64,000 nucleotides of DNA from Meiothermus sp. Pnk-1 (GCF_003226535.1 NZ_QKOB01000018.1:35334-99333), one strand, 5' to 3'. Shown: positions 7,622 through 16,538, counted from the stretch's first letter. Numbers and translations are program-made. The notes: generated from the letters alone by a model not told the origin.

Positions 7622-8404
7622 ATGTGGAGATGGATCTGGCTGCTGTCGCTGCTCCCGCTGGCGCTGGTGCTGGCCCAAGGGGACAGCGCCCAAAGCGCCA
7701 AGGAGGAACTGGCCCGGCAAAAAGAACTCCTGCGTCAGACCATGGGGATTCTGCCCACCGAGCTGGTCACCGAGCAGGGCAAGGAGGTCTTCTTCCGCAA
7801 AGGACCCAGCGGCAAGAGCATGGAGGCCTGCGATTTCGGCCTGGGCGCGGGGGTGATCAAAGGGGCCATGGCCCGGCTCCCCCGCTACTTCCCCGATACC
7901 CAGCGGGTGGACGACCTGGACACCCGCATCGTCTACTGCATGACCCAGGTGCAAGGGTACAAGCCGGAGGAAGCCAAGCGCCCCGATGTGGTGGCGGTGG
8001 CGTTTTACCTGGCCAGCCAGTCTCAGGGGGAGCAGGTGCAGGTGGCGCTCTCCACCCCCCAGGAGCAAACCCTGTACGCCCTTGGGGAAAAGCTCTTCTA
8101 CGCCCGCAGCGGCAGCCGGGATATGGGCTGCGCAGCCTGCCACGTGGACTACGTGGGCCGGCGGGCGGGCCCCCTGTTCTATGCCGATGTGCTGGGAGAG
8201 GACCGCTCCTGGACCCACTGGCCCGCCTACCGCTACTCCAACGACCAGAGCTGGACCATGGAGGACCGCATCCGCGCCTGTTATGGCAACCTAGGCCATC
8301 CGCGCCCCGATTTCTACTCGGTCCCCATCATCGCCCTCGAGCTGTTCATGGCCCACAAGACCAACGGGGCCAAGCTCGAGGAGTCCCCCGCCTTCGTGCG
8401 CTGA
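7622..8404 (+). CDS. soxA: SoxA, cytochrome c subunit of the SoxAX thiosulfate-coupling enzyme (copy 1)
   Basis: The 260-aa protein has a signal peptide (residues 1-19). The C-terminal heme site is CAACH (170-174). The conserved active-site cysteine that becomes the persulfide ligand is Cys220 in ACYGNLG. The N-terminal domain has lost its CxxCH and keeps a pair of cysteines (70 and 106), as in single-heme SoxA types. With SoxX it oxidatively couples thiosulfate to SoxY. RBS AAAGGAGG. It is about half identical by eye to the product at 11256. Confidence 0.93.
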   Translation: MWRWIWLLSLLPLALVLAQGDSAQSAKEELARQKELLRQTMGILPTELVTEQGKEVFFRKGPSGKSMEACDFGLGAGVIKGAMARLPRYFPDTQRVDDLDTRIVYCMTQVQGYKPEEAKRPDVVAVAFYLASQSQGEQVQVALSTPQEQTLYALGEKLFYARSGSRDMGCAACHVDYVGRRAGPLFYADVLGEDRSWTHWPAYRYSNDQSWTMEDRIRACYGNLGHPRPDFYSVPIIALELFMAHKTNGAKLEESPAFVR

Positions 8405-8413
8405 GGAGCAGCC

Positions 8414-8986
8414 ATGCGCAAAATCGTCCTGGCGCTGTTGGGCTTTTCGCTGCTGCTGGCCCTGGGGCAAAGCGGCAGCCCCTTCACCCCGGAGGAGCAA
8501 AAGCTTCTCCAGGGCGCGGGCCGGGAGTTCTACCTGGCCCTGGCCGAGCAACCCAAGGATCAGGCCCTCTGCTCGCTGTACAAGGATAAGCTCCCCGCGG
8601 ATCAGCTCCCCGGGTTCTTGCAGGAGCAGAAGGCCCGCATCAAATACCCCGCGAAGCTCATGGGGGATTGGAAAAAGGGCGGGGCCATCTTCAACGACAT
8701 GGCCAAGGCCAACTGCTTCAGCTGCCACTTTGGCTCCCCGGTGTACTGGGGAGGGAACGTGGGCCCCAGCCTGGAGAAGTACGGGCAGCGGGGCCAGTCC
8801 GAGGCCATCCAGCGCTATACCTACGAGGTGGTCTACAACTCCTGGGCCTACTTCCCCTGCACGGTGATGTACCGCTTCGGGGTGCACGGCCTCCTCACCC
8901 CGGAGGAGATCGCCGACGTGGTGGCGTACCTGTTGGATCCCGCCTCGGACTTCAACACCAAGCCCGCCGCCACCGGGAGCAGATGA
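8414..8986 (+). CDS. soxX: SoxX, monoheme cytochrome c subunit (copy 1)
   Basis: The 190-aa protein has a signal peptide (1-19) and a CFSCH heme site at 101-105. Met152 in CTVMYRFG is a good candidate axial ligand. The N-terminal extension (about residues 25-95), with GFLQEQKARIKYP, is shared with the second SoxX. It forms the SoxAX complex with the preceding gene product and accepts electrons from the coupling reaction. Its TGA overlaps the soxB start. Confidence 0.92.
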   Translation: MRKIVLALLGFSLLLALGQSGSPFTPEEQKLLQGAGREFYLALAEQPKDQALCSLYKDKLPADQLPGFLQEQKARIKYPAKLMGDWKKGGAIFNDMAKANCFSCHFGSPVYWGGNVGPSLEKYGQRGQSEAIQRYTYEVVYNSWAYFPCTVMYRFGVHGLLTPEEIADVVAYLLDPASDFNTKPAATGSR

Positions 8987-10695
8987 TGACCCGACGCGAG
9001 CTCATCGGCCTGCTCCTGGCCCTGGGGCTTTCCTCGCCCAAAGCCCTGGCCCAGGCCCTGGAGAAGCCGGAGGGCCTGTACGACCTCCCCCCTTACGGAG
9101 ACTTCACCCTGCTGTACCTTACCGACCTGCACGGCCAGCTCCGGCCGCACCACTACATGGAACCGCCCAACCTCCTCGCGCCCCGGCCCCTGCTGGGGCA
9201 GCCCGGCTACCTGAGCGGCATGGCCTTCCTGCGCTACTACGGCATCCAGCCGGGTAGCCCTTTGGCCTACCTGGGCAGCTACGTGGACTTAGCGGCCCTG
9301 GCCGAGCGCTTCGGCCCCATCGGGGGCGCTCCGCAGATCACCCAGCTCATCCGCAGCCAAAAGGAGGCCGCGCAGGGGCCGGTGCTGGTGCTGGACGGGG
9401 GCGACAACTGGACCAACTCCGGCCCCTCCTTGCGCACCCGGGGCGAGGCGTTGGTGGACTGGATGAACCTCAGCGGTTTCCAGCACATGGTCTACCACTG
9501 GGAGTACACCCTGGGGCGGGCCCGGGTGGAGGAGCTGGAGAAGAAGCTCAAGGCCCAGGTCCTGAGCTACAACACCACCGACGACGCCTTCGGGGATCCC
9601 GTGTATCCGGCTTACGCCCTTTACCCGGCGGGGCGCTACACCGTGGGGGTGATCGGGCTCACCTACCCCTATATCAAAGTTTCCCATCCAGAGGAATTCT
9701 CCGAAGGCCTTTCCTTCGGCATCAAAGAGCAAGCGTTACAGAAAACCGTGGACGAGCTCAGGGCCAAGAAAGTGGACGCGGTGGTCTTGCTCTCCCATGG
9801 GGGATTGCCGCTGGATATGGCCCTGGCCCAGCGCATCCGGGGCATCGACCTGATCCTCTCGGGCCACACCCATGACCTCACCCCCGTACGCCTCCGGGTG
9901 GGAAAGACCTTTATCGTCGCGGGGGGGTCGGGGGGCAAGGTGCTCTCCCGGATTGACCTGGCCCTCGTGCGCGGGGGGATAGCCAACCTCCGGCTCCGGC
10001 TTCTCCCGGTGTTCTCCCGGGTGCTGCCCGAAGATCCCGAGGCCAAGGCCCTGGTCGAGCGGGTCTACCGGGAGAACCCCGACCTGCTCGAGCCCATCGC
10101 CCAGGTGGAGAGCCTGCTCTACAAGCGCGACACCCTGTACTCCACCCTAGACGAGCTGGCCTGCCGGGCCATCGAGGCGCACTACCCAGAGGCCGAGGTG
10201 ATCTTCAGCCCCGGCACCCGCTGGGGCACCACCCTGCTGCCGGGGGAGGCGCTGACCCTGGACCGCATCCTGGCCTATACCGGCTTCACCTACCCCGAGG
10301 TGTACGTGTTCAAGCTCCGGGGGGAGCAGATCAAGGGCCTCCTCGAGGACGTGGCGGCCAACGTCTTTACCCCCGACCCCTTCTATCAACAAGGCGGGGA
10401 CATGAGCCGGACGTATGGGATCAGCTATACCCTGGACATCGACGCCCCTCTGGGAAAGCGGATCCGGGAGCTCGAGGTCCGGGGCCGCCCGCTCGAGCCG
10501 AGCCGGGAGTACCGGGTGGCCGCTTACGGGGGCCGGCTCCAGCGGCTGGGCACGCCGGTAGAAGGGCTCACCCCGCGACCTGTCTACGAACTGATCGTGG
10601 AGTACGCCGGACAAACGGGCCGGGTGCACCTACCCCCGAGGCCCAACGTGCGCGTACCGGAGCGCAACTACCACCTTCCCGGAGGGAGCGGATGA
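8983..10695 (+). CDS. soxB: SoxB, sulfate thiol esterase
   Basis: The 570-aa protein starts at ATG 8983 or 8986, overlapping the soxX stop. TRRELIGLLLALG is a Tat signal. The 5'-nucleotidase/metallophosphatase motifs for the two Mn ions are in order: DLHG (48-51), DGGDNW (137-142), SHGG and SGHTHD near residues 265-295. A C-terminal 5'-nucleotidase domain (about 380-560) follows. The enzyme hydrolyses sulfate from the SoxY-S-sulfonate arm in the periplasm. Length is normal for the family. Confidence 0.96.
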   Translation: MMTRRELIGLLLALGLSSPKALAQALEKPEGLYDLPPYGDFTLLYLTDLHGQLRPHHYMEPPNLLAPRPLLGQPGYLSGMAFLRYYGIQPGSPLAYLGSYVDLAALAERFGPIGGAPQITQLIRSQKEAAQGPVLVLDGGDNWTNSGPSLRTRGEALVDWMNLSGFQHMVYHWEYTLGRARVEELEKKLKAQVLSYNTTDDAFGDPVYPAYALYPAGRYTVGVIGLTYPYIKVSHPEEFSEGLSFGIKEQALQKTVDELRAKKVDAVVLLSHGGLPLDMALAQRIRGIDLILSGHTHDLTPVRLRVGKTFIVAGGSGGKVLSRIDLALVRGGIANLRLRLLPVFSRVLPEDPEAKALVERVYRENPDLLEPIAQVESLLYKRDTLYSTLDELACRAIEAHYPEAEVIFSPGTRWGTTLLPGEALTLDRILAYTGFTYPEVYVFKLRGEQIKGLLEDVAANVFTPDPFYQQGGDMSRTYGISYTLDIDAPLGKRIRELEVRGRPLEPSREYRVAAYGGRLQRLGTPVEGLTPRPVYELIVEYAGQTGRVHLPPRPNVRVPERNYHLPGGSG

Positions 10696-11252
10696 AGCAC
10701 AGAGTGATCCTGATCGGCGTCCTAACCTTTTTGGGGCTGGCCACTTCCCAGCCGAGCCCTTTCAAGACCCGCCTCGAGGGTGCGATCCGCTCCGGCGGGG
10801 ATTCCTACGCCCAGGTGCTCCTGGCCCAGGACCCGGCCCAGCGGCTGTGCACCCAGTACCGCGGCCAGCTTCCCGGCGCGCTGTTGCCGCAGTTCCTCCA
10901 GGAGCAGAAGGCCCTCATCCAATACCCCGCGGGGGGAAAACTGCTGGGGGATTGGCGCAACGGGGAACAGGTGTTCACCGACCCCAAGCGGGGCAACTGC
11001 TACGCCTGCCACCAGGGCGACCCCAAGCAACTGGCCTACGGAACCATGGGTCCGAGCTTGACCGGCTACGGATCCCGGGGCGCCTCGGAAGCGGTGCTGC
11101 GCTATACCTATGAGAAGATCTACAACTCCTGGGCCTACGTACCCTGCTCGCTGATGTACCGCGGCGGGGTGCACGGGCTCTTCACCCCCGAGGAGACCGC
11201 CGATTTGGTGGCGTTCCTGGTCGACCCCCACTCCCCCATCAACCAGAGGTGA
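10692..11252 (+). CDS. soxX2: SoxX paralogue (copy 2)
   Basis: The 186-aa signal-peptide monoheme cytochrome has heme site CYACH at 103-107. Its organisation parallels the first SoxX: LLPQFLQEQKALIQYPAGGK, YNSWAYVPCSLMYRGGVHGL, then the FTPEE-ADLVAFL tail with the likely Met ligand. It overlaps the soxB stop (ATGA) and is followed 3 nt later by a second soxA. The second pair is in X-A order, the reverse of the first pair. It probably forms a second SoxAX complex with different substrate or redox tuning. Confidence 0.9.
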   Translation: MKHRVILIGVLTFLGLATSQPSPFKTRLEGAIRSGGDSYAQVLLAQDPAQRLCTQYRGQLPGALLPQFLQEQKALIQYPAGGKLLGDWRNGEQVFTDPKRGNCYACHQGDPKQLAYGTMGPSLTGYGSRGASEAVLRYTYEKIYNSWAYVPCSLMYRGGVHGLFTPEETADLVAFLVDPHSPINQR

Positions 11253-11255
11253 GCG

Positions 11256-12050
11256 ATGCGCAAGCGCATGACCCTGACCCTTCTGCTCATGGCCACGGCG
11301 ACGCTATTCGCCCTGTCCCAGCAGGAAAAACCCCTCGACCCCTTCGAGGAGGCCATGAAACAGCGCCAGCAGTACCTGCAAAGCTTTGGCCTCCTCCCCG
11401 GGGATCTCTTCGCCGCACAGGGAGAGGAGCTGTTCCATACCCAGCGGGGCCCCAAAGGGAAGAGCCTGGAGGGGTGTGACTTCGGCCTCGGGCCGGGCAA
11501 GCTCGAGGGGGCCTATGCCCGCCTCCCCCGCTACTTCCCCGATACCGGCAAGGTGGAGGACCTGGAGACGCGCATCGTGAGCTGCATGGAACGCCTCCAG
11601 GGCTTCAGGCCGGAGGAGATCAAGCGCGACGAGGTGGTGGCGCTGACCACCTTTGTGGCTTCCAAATCCAGCCAGGCCAAGATGGCGGTCCGCCCCCAGC
11701 ACCCGGCCGAACTGGCCATGTACAACCTGGGCCGCGAGCTTTGGTACACCCGCGCCGGGCCTCGGGACATGAGCTGCGCGGTCTGCCACGACAGCTACGC
11801 CGGGAAGCGGGTGCGGCTCTCCCCGGTGATGAGCCCCAAGCAGGGCTTAGGGGGGGAGTGGCCGGCCTATCGCTTCGAGGAAGACCGGATGTACACCTTC
11901 GAAAACCGCATCCAGTTCTGCTACACCTCGGTGGGCATCCCGGCCCCGGCGTTCTACTCGGAGCCGCAGATCGCCCTCACCATGTACATCCTGGCCGAGG
12001 CCAGCAAGGCCGGGCACAGCTTCCAGGAGCTGCCTTTCTTCACCCGCTAG
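11256..12050 (+). CDS. soxA2: SoxA paralogue (copy 2)
   Basis: The 264-aa protein has a signal peptide (about 1-21), heme site CAVCH (174-178) and the active-site cysteine (Cys222) in QFCYTSVG. It shares the CDFGLGxG and ARLPRYFPDT segments with the first SoxA, so the two are paralogues. The single-heme plan is identical, with the N-terminal cysteine pair at 74 and 110. Both copies are intact, which argues for retained separate roles rather than a recent accidental duplication. Confidence 0.9.
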   Translation: MRKRMTLTLLLMATATLFALSQQEKPLDPFEEAMKQRQQYLQSFGLLPGDLFAAQGEELFHTQRGPKGKSLEGCDFGLGPGKLEGAYARLPRYFPDTGKVEDLETRIVSCMERLQGFRPEEIKRDEVVALTTFVASKSSQAKMAVRPQHPAELAMYNLGRELWYTRAGPRDMSCAVCHDSYAGKRVRLSPVMSPKQGLGGEWPAYRFEEDRMYTFENRIQFCYTSVGIPAPAFYSEPQIALTMYILAEASKAGHSFQELPFFTR

Positions 12051-12052
12051 CC

Positions 12053-12535
12053 ATGCTCTCCCGCAGACGGCTCCTGGCCCTCCTTCCCTTGCTTCCCGTG
12101 GACGATCTCCTTCGGGACCGGGCCAGCCCGGTACACCGGTGGGCAAGGGCCCAGGGCCGGTGTGAGGGCTGGACGGCGTGTTTTGGCGATTTCATCCGGC
12201 GGGTCCCCCCGGCCAGCTACCTGGTCTACCCCACCGAGGCGCGCGACCTGCTGCTATTCGACCCCTTTGTCCTGGACGTGCGCACCCGCGAGGAGCGGCA
12301 GCGGGGGTATATCCCGGGCTCGGTGCACATCTACGCCGGGGAGGTACCCGACCGGCTTTCCGAGCTGCCCCAGGACCACGGCGCCCTGATCCTGGTCTAC
12401 TGCGGCAGCGGCAGCGTGAGCGCGGTGATCGCGGCTTACCTGCAGGCGTTGGGCTACGCCAACGCCAAGAACATCGCCCACGGCTTCAAAGGCTGGCTGG
12501 ACGCCGGCCTACCTGTGGAAGGAGAGGGACCATGA
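12053..12535 (+). CDS. Tat-exported rhodanese-like sulfurtransferase
   Basis: The 160-aa protein starts at ATG 12053, 2 nt after soxA2. SRRRLLALLPLLP looks like a Tat/Sec signal. The rhodanese domain covers about residues 60-155, with LDVRTREE and the active-site loop CGSGSVSA (Cys117). Periplasmic rhodaneses move sulfane sulfur, so it likely handles persulfide from SoxY or the sulfide dehydrogenase. Two extra cysteines (37 and 43) precede the domain. It overlaps the next gene (ATGA-type junction). Confidence 0.85.
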   Translation: MLSRRRLLALLPLLPVDDLLRDRASPVHRWARAQGRCEGWTACFGDFIRRVPPASYLVYPTEARDLLLFDPFVLDVRTREERQRGYIPGSVHIYAGEVPDRLSELPQDHGALILVYCGSGSVSAVIAAYLQALGYANAKNIAHGFKGWLDAGLPVEGEGP

Positions 12536-13386
12536 AAAGCCTCTGGATTTTGGGAGTGGGGTTGGGCTTGGCCTGGGCGCAGTCGGTCCAGGTAGAGGTG
12601 AAGGGGGAGCTGGCCCAGGTCGAGGCGCAGGCCCTGGCCGCTTTGAAGGCCAACGGCCTCGAGCCCGACCGCGTCTTGAACCTGGGGGAGCAGATCCGGC
12701 AGGTCACCGGGGCCTCGTTCCCCGAGTACCACCTGGTGGTGCTCAAGCCCGAGGCCGGAAGCCTGGCCGCCGCCGCCAAAAACCCCATGGCGGCCATCGT
12801 CCTCCCCCCCACCGTCTACCTCCACGCGGCCAAGGCCGGGGTGACCACGGTGGGGACCTTCGACGGACGGCTGCTGTTCAACCTGCTGGGCGTCGCCGGT
12901 CCCGAAACCGACGCGCTCGTCTCGCGGCTCGAGGCCAGCCTGGGCCGGTTGGGCCAGCTCGAGCGCATCGCTCCGGCCGTGATGCCCGATCCCCAGTCGG
13001 GGATGAGGCCGGCCCTGCTCTACTTCGTGAGCGGGGCCAAGGCCGAGGACATGGTCCTCCTGCTCGAGGGCGAGCTCACCGCCCGCGGCCTCAACCTCAC
13101 CCCCAACCTCAAGGTCGGGCCGGTCACGGTGATCCTGCCCTGCAAGAGCGAGTGGGCCCGGATCATGTTCAGCGCCCAACCCGCCGGGGGCTTTGCCGCC
13201 CCCTGCCGCTTCTTCGCCGTGGATGTACCCGGCGGAGCGCTGGTGGGGGCCATCGAGCCCATGCTCATGACCATCATGCCCGGGGTGATGGGCTCGCCCG
13301 CGGTGGCCATGCTCCAGGAGGCCAAGAAGACCATCACCGAGGTGCTGGAGAGCACCGGAGGGGTACCGTACCGTCCGGGACAGTAA
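12532..13386 (+). CDS. DUF302-type periplasmic protein of the sox cluster
   Basis: The 284-aa protein has a signal peptide (1-16). Two tandem DUF302-like alpha/beta modules are visible (about 17-135 and 150-270): the first contains EIRQVTGASFPEYHLVVLKP-like sequence, the second VGPVTVILPCKSEW. DUF302 proteins recur beside sulfur-oxidation genes, but their function is not established. Here it sits between the rhodanese and the sulfide dehydrogenase flavoprotein, suggesting a role in binding a sulfur or cytochrome intermediate. Function is not assigned beyond family. Confidence 0.7.
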   Translation: MKSLWILGVGLGLAWAQSVQVEVKGELAQVEAQALAALKANGLEPDRVLNLGEQIRQVTGASFPEYHLVVLKPEAGSLAAAAKNPMAAIVLPPTVYLHAAKAGVTTVGTFDGRLLFNLLGVAGPETDALVSRLEASLGRLGQLERIAPAVMPDPQSGMRPALLYFVSGAKAEDMVLLLEGELTARGLNLTPNLKVGPVTVILPCKSEWARIMFSAQPAGGFAAPCRFFAVDVPGGALVGAIEPMLMTIMPGVMGSPAVAMLQEAKKTITEVLESTGGVPYRPGQ

Positions 13387-13402
13387 AGAAAGGAGGATAA
13401 GG

Positions 13403-14698
13403 ATGTCCAAGCTCAACCGCCGCCAGCTGCTCAAAGCAGGGGCCGCCCTCACCGCGGCCAGCGCCCTAGGCAACGGAGCCAAAGCCCAGCAGGAGTTCTA
13501 CGCCACTCCCCCCACCCTGCTCCCGGCCCGCCGCACGGCCCGGGTGGTGGTGGTGGGCGGGGGCTGGGCGGGCACCACCGTGGCCCGCAAGCTCAAGCAG
13601 CAGCGCCCTGAGGCCGAGGTGGTGCTCGTCGAGCCGAAGCCCCTGTTCATGTCCTGCCCCATGTCCAACCTCTTCCTGGCGGGGATCAAGCCCCTGGAGT
13701 TTTTGGTCTTCGACTACACCCAAGTGGTCAAGGATGGGGTGGTCTTCATCCAGGAGCGGGTGCTGGACATCAACCGCGACCGGCGGCTGGTCCGGACCAC
13801 GGGCGGCTACCTGGCCTATGACTTTTTGGTCCTGGCCCCGGGGATCGCCTACATGTACGAGGCCATCCCCGGCTACGCCGAGGTGAGCCACCTCCTGCCG
13901 GTGGGGTTCAAGCCCTTCGAGCACGTGGCCCTGCGCCGCATGCTGGACCAGTTCGACGAGACCGGCGGGGAGCTGGTCATGTACATCCCCAACCCCCCCT
14001 ACCGCTGCCCCCCCGGGCCCTACGAGCGGGCGGCCATGCTGGCCTGGCGGCTCAAAACCAAAGGGGTAAAGGGCAAGGTCATCGTGCTGGACGCCAACCC
14101 CCAGCCCATCTCCAAGGCCCCCGGCTTCCTCGCGGCCTACAACGACCTCTACAAGGAGTATTTGGAGTACATCCCCAACACCCGCGTCACCGGCCTGGAC
14201 TACGGGAAGAAGCTGGTGAAGACCGAGCTGGGGGAGGTGCCTTTTACCCTGGCCGACCTGATCCCCCCCATGAAGGCCGCGGAGATCGTGCGGCAGGTGG
14301 GGCTGGGCGAGCGCTGGGCCAACGTGCAACTCCCCTACTTCCTCTCCGAGAAGGACGAGCGGGTCTATTTGGTGGGGGACATCACCGGCAACACCCCTTA
14401 CCCCAAGAGCGGCATGATCGCCTACGTCTCCGGCAACATCGTAGCCCGGCACATCGGCCAGCGGCTGGGGGGCAAGGCCCTGGCCGAGATCCCTCCGGAG
14501 CTGCCCACCAACATCTGCTACTCCTTTGTCGACTCCGAGGAGGCCATCTGGGTCTCGGCCAACTACTCCTGGGACCAGGCGGCCCAGCAGATCAAGTCCC
14601 AAAGCAGCGTGGACAACCAGCGCTCCGCGGCCAACGGCAGCGCCGCCTACGGCTGGGCCCAGAGCCTGTGGCAGGACATGTTCGGTCCGCGGGCGTGA
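13403..14698 (+). CDS. soxF: SoxF/FccB-type sulfide dehydrogenase flavoprotein
   Basis: The 431-aa protein has Tat signal NRRQLLKAG with cleavage after AKA. The FAD-binding motif GGGWAGT is at 52-58. Candidate redox cysteines are Cys85 (FMSCPMSN) and Cys202 (RCPPGPYE). Residues DERVYLVGDITG near 330 form the second FAD motif, and the C-terminal NICYSFVDSEEA region is typical of flavocytochrome c sulfide dehydrogenase. It oxidises sulfide and passes electrons to a c-type cytochrome. RBS AAAGGAGG lies before the ATG. No separate FccA is adjacent, so SoxX- or SoxD-like cytochromes may serve. Confidence 0.9.
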   Translation: MSKLNRRQLLKAGAALTAASALGNGAKAQQEFYATPPTLLPARRTARVVVVGGGWAGTTVARKLKQQRPEAEVVLVEPKPLFMSCPMSNLFLAGIKPLEFLVFDYTQVVKDGVVFIQERVLDINRDRRLVRTTGGYLAYDFLVLAPGIAYMYEAIPGYAEVSHLLPVGFKPFEHVALRRMLDQFDETGGELVMYIPNPPYRCPPGPYERAAMLAWRLKTKGVKGKVIVLDANPQPISKAPGFLAAYNDLYKEYLEYIPNTRVTGLDYGKKLVKTELGEVPFTLADLIPPMKAAEIVRQVGLGERWANVQLPYFLSEKDERVYLVGDITGNTPYPKSGMIAYVSGNIVARHIGQRLGGKALAEIPPELPTNICYSFVDSEEAIWVSANYSWDQAAQQIKSQSSVDNQRSAANGSAAYGWAQSLWQDMFGPRA

Positions 14699-14707
14699 GG
14701 AGGTGGA

Positions 14708-15994
14708 ATGGACCGGAGGAAGTTCTTCCGGCTGCTGGGGGGAGGGATGCTCCTCTCCCCCCTTCTCAAGGCCCAAGCCCAGCCCAGAGCCTGGGAGGAG
14801 AAGACCCTCGAGCCCATGAAAACCCTGGGGTCTCCCCTCTCCGAGTACGGGGAGCGCTCCCCCTTCGAGGCCGAGGTGGTGCGCTACATCTCCCCCAACC
14901 TGCGCACCCGCACCAGCGGGGCCGACTTTGCCCCGCTGGAGCGCCTCAGCGGGGTGATCACCCCCAACGGCCTGCACTTCGAGCGGCACCACGGGGGGGT
15001 GCCCCAGGTGGACCCCCAGAGCTACCGCTTGGTGATCCACGGCCTGGTGGAAACCCCCCTGGCCTTCACCCTGGAAGAGCTCAAGCGCTTTCCCTCGCTG
15101 ACCCGCACCTACTTCATCGAGTGCGCGGGCAACGGGCAGAACGGCTACCGCAACCCCCCCGACCCCAGCCTCACCGCCACCCGCAGCCGGGGGCTGGCCT
15201 CCAACGCCAGCTGGACCGGGGTGCCCCTGGCCCTGCTCCTCAAGGAGGCGGGGGTAAAGCCGCAGGCCCGCTGGCTCATCCCCGAGGGCCTGGACGCGGT
15301 GGCCTACACCCGCAGCCTGCCCCTGGACAAGGCCATGGAGGACGTATTGGTGGCCTACGCGCAAAACGGCGAGGCGCTGCGCCCCGAGCAGGGCTACCCG
15401 GTGCGGCTGGTGGTGCCGGGGTGGGAGGGGAGCATCCAGGTGAAGTGGCTCCGGCGCATCCTGGTCACCGACCTGCCCACCATGAGCAAGGACGAGACCA
15501 GCGAGTACACCGACGTGATGGCCGACGGCAAGGTCCGGGCCTTCACCTGGATCATGGACCCCGAGTCGATCATCACCTACCCCTCGGGGCTGCAGCAGAT
15601 CAAACCGGGCTTTCACGAGATCCGGGGCCTGGCCTGGAGCGGGTACGGGCGCATCGCCAAGGTGGAGCTCTCCTTCGACGAGGGCCGGTCGTGGCGGCAG
15701 GCTTCGCTCGAGCCCCCCATAGAGCGCCGGGCCTTCGTGCGCTTCAAGCTGCCCTGGTACTGGCGGGGCGAGGAGGTGGTCCTCTGGAGCCGGGCCTGGG
15801 ACGAGGAGGGAAATGTCCAGCCCACCCGGGAGGAGTTCTTTCAGAAGTGGGGCAGGAACAACCGCTACCACTACAACGCCATCCAGGCCTGGCGGATCGC
15901 CCCCGACGGCCGGGTGACGAACGGCGACCGCCCCCTGGGCGGGGCCGCGCAGCGCCCGGCGGGCGGCTGTGGCGGGGAGGTGTTCGATGTATAG
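14708..15994 (+). CDS. soxC: SoxC, molybdenum subunit of sulfane dehydrogenase
   Basis: The 428-aa protein has Tat signal DRRKFFRLLGG. The sulfite-oxidase fold follows, with the molybdenum-ligand cysteine in ECAGNG (Cys139), and a C-terminal dimerisation domain (about 300-420). With SoxD it oxidises the sulfane sulfur left on SoxY, releasing six electrons. Presence of SoxCD implies complete oxidation of thiosulfate to sulfate without stored sulfur globules (established for this pathway). The stop overlaps the soxD start. Confidence 0.95.
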   Translation: MDRRKFFRLLGGGMLLSPLLKAQAQPRAWEEKTLEPMKTLGSPLSEYGERSPFEAEVVRYISPNLRTRTSGADFAPLERLSGVITPNGLHFERHHGGVPQVDPQSYRLVIHGLVETPLAFTLEELKRFPSLTRTYFIECAGNGQNGYRNPPDPSLTATRSRGLASNASWTGVPLALLLKEAGVKPQARWLIPEGLDAVAYTRSLPLDKAMEDVLVAYAQNGEALRPEQGYPVRLVVPGWEGSIQVKWLRRILVTDLPTMSKDETSEYTDVMADGKVRAFTWIMDPESIITYPSGLQQIKPGFHEIRGLAWSGYGRIAKVELSFDEGRSWRQASLEPPIERRAFVRFKLPWYWRGEEVVLWSRAWDEEGNVQPTREEFFQKWGRNNRYHYNAIQAWRIAPDGRVTNGDRPLGGAAQRPAGGCGGEVFDV

Positions 15995-16538
15995 GCGATG
16001 GGTAGGGCTCGGCGTGGCCCTGCTGGCCCTGGGCCTGGCCTCCCGCTACCAGCTGGGCACCCCCCTCAGCCCGGAAGAGGTGGCCTCGTACGACCTGCGC
16101 CCGGTGGTGCTGCCGGATGGCCGCGGCCTGCCCCCGGGCCAGGGAGGGGTGGAGGAAGGGGGGAGGATCTACGCGGAGAAGTGCGCCAGCTGCCACGGGC
16201 AGAGCGGGGAGGGTTACCCCTTCAACCGCCTGGTGGCCGAGCCTTTCCCCATCACCCCCGAGACCGAAGCCACCCAGTTCGCCATCGGCAACTACTGGCA
16301 GTACCCCACCACCCTCTTCGACTACATACGCCGGGCCATGCCCTACGGCAATGCCGGCAGCCTGAGCGCCGACGAGGTCTACGCCGTGGTGGCCTGGCTG
16401 CTCTACCAAAACGGCATCACCGACGGCAGCCAGCCCATGAACGCCCAGACCCTGCCCAAGGTGGCGATGCCGGCTCGAGCCCTGCTCCAGCTCGACCCCG
16501 AGACCCACAAGCGCTTCCCCTGGCTCGAGCTGCCCTAG
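15987..16538 (+). CDS. soxD: SoxD-type monoheme cytochrome c
   Basis: The 183-aa protein starts at ATG 15987 behind GGGGAGGT, inside the end of soxC. It has an N-terminal signal/anchor (5-19) and a class I cytochrome c domain with CASCH at 66-70. AMPYGNAGSL carries the probable Met ligand. It is shorter than the two-heme SoxD of Paracoccus, as in other deep-branching sox clusters. It accepts electrons from SoxC. Confidence 0.88.
   Translation: MYRRWVGLGVALLALGLASRYQLGTPLSPEEVASYDLRPVVLPDGRGLPPGQGGVEEGGRIYAEKCASCHGQSGEGYPFNRLVAEPFPITPETEATQFAIGNYWQYPTTLFDYIRRAMPYGNAGSLSADEVYAVVAWLLYQNGITDGSQPMNAQTLPKVAMPARALLQLDPETHKRFPWLELP

Noticed and set aside
8668..8982. Long plus-strand frame continuing upstream of soxB
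   Set aside because: It overlaps soxX entirely in another frame, has Gly/Pro/Arg-rich low-complexity content typical of a shifted GC-rich frame, and SoxB homology with its Tat signal begins at 8983.
13466..15871. 801-codon open frame antisense to soxF and soxC
   Set aside because: An antisense shadow of two strongly supported genes; composition is His/Gly/Leu/Val-rich as expected from reversed GC-rich codons, and no family is recognised.
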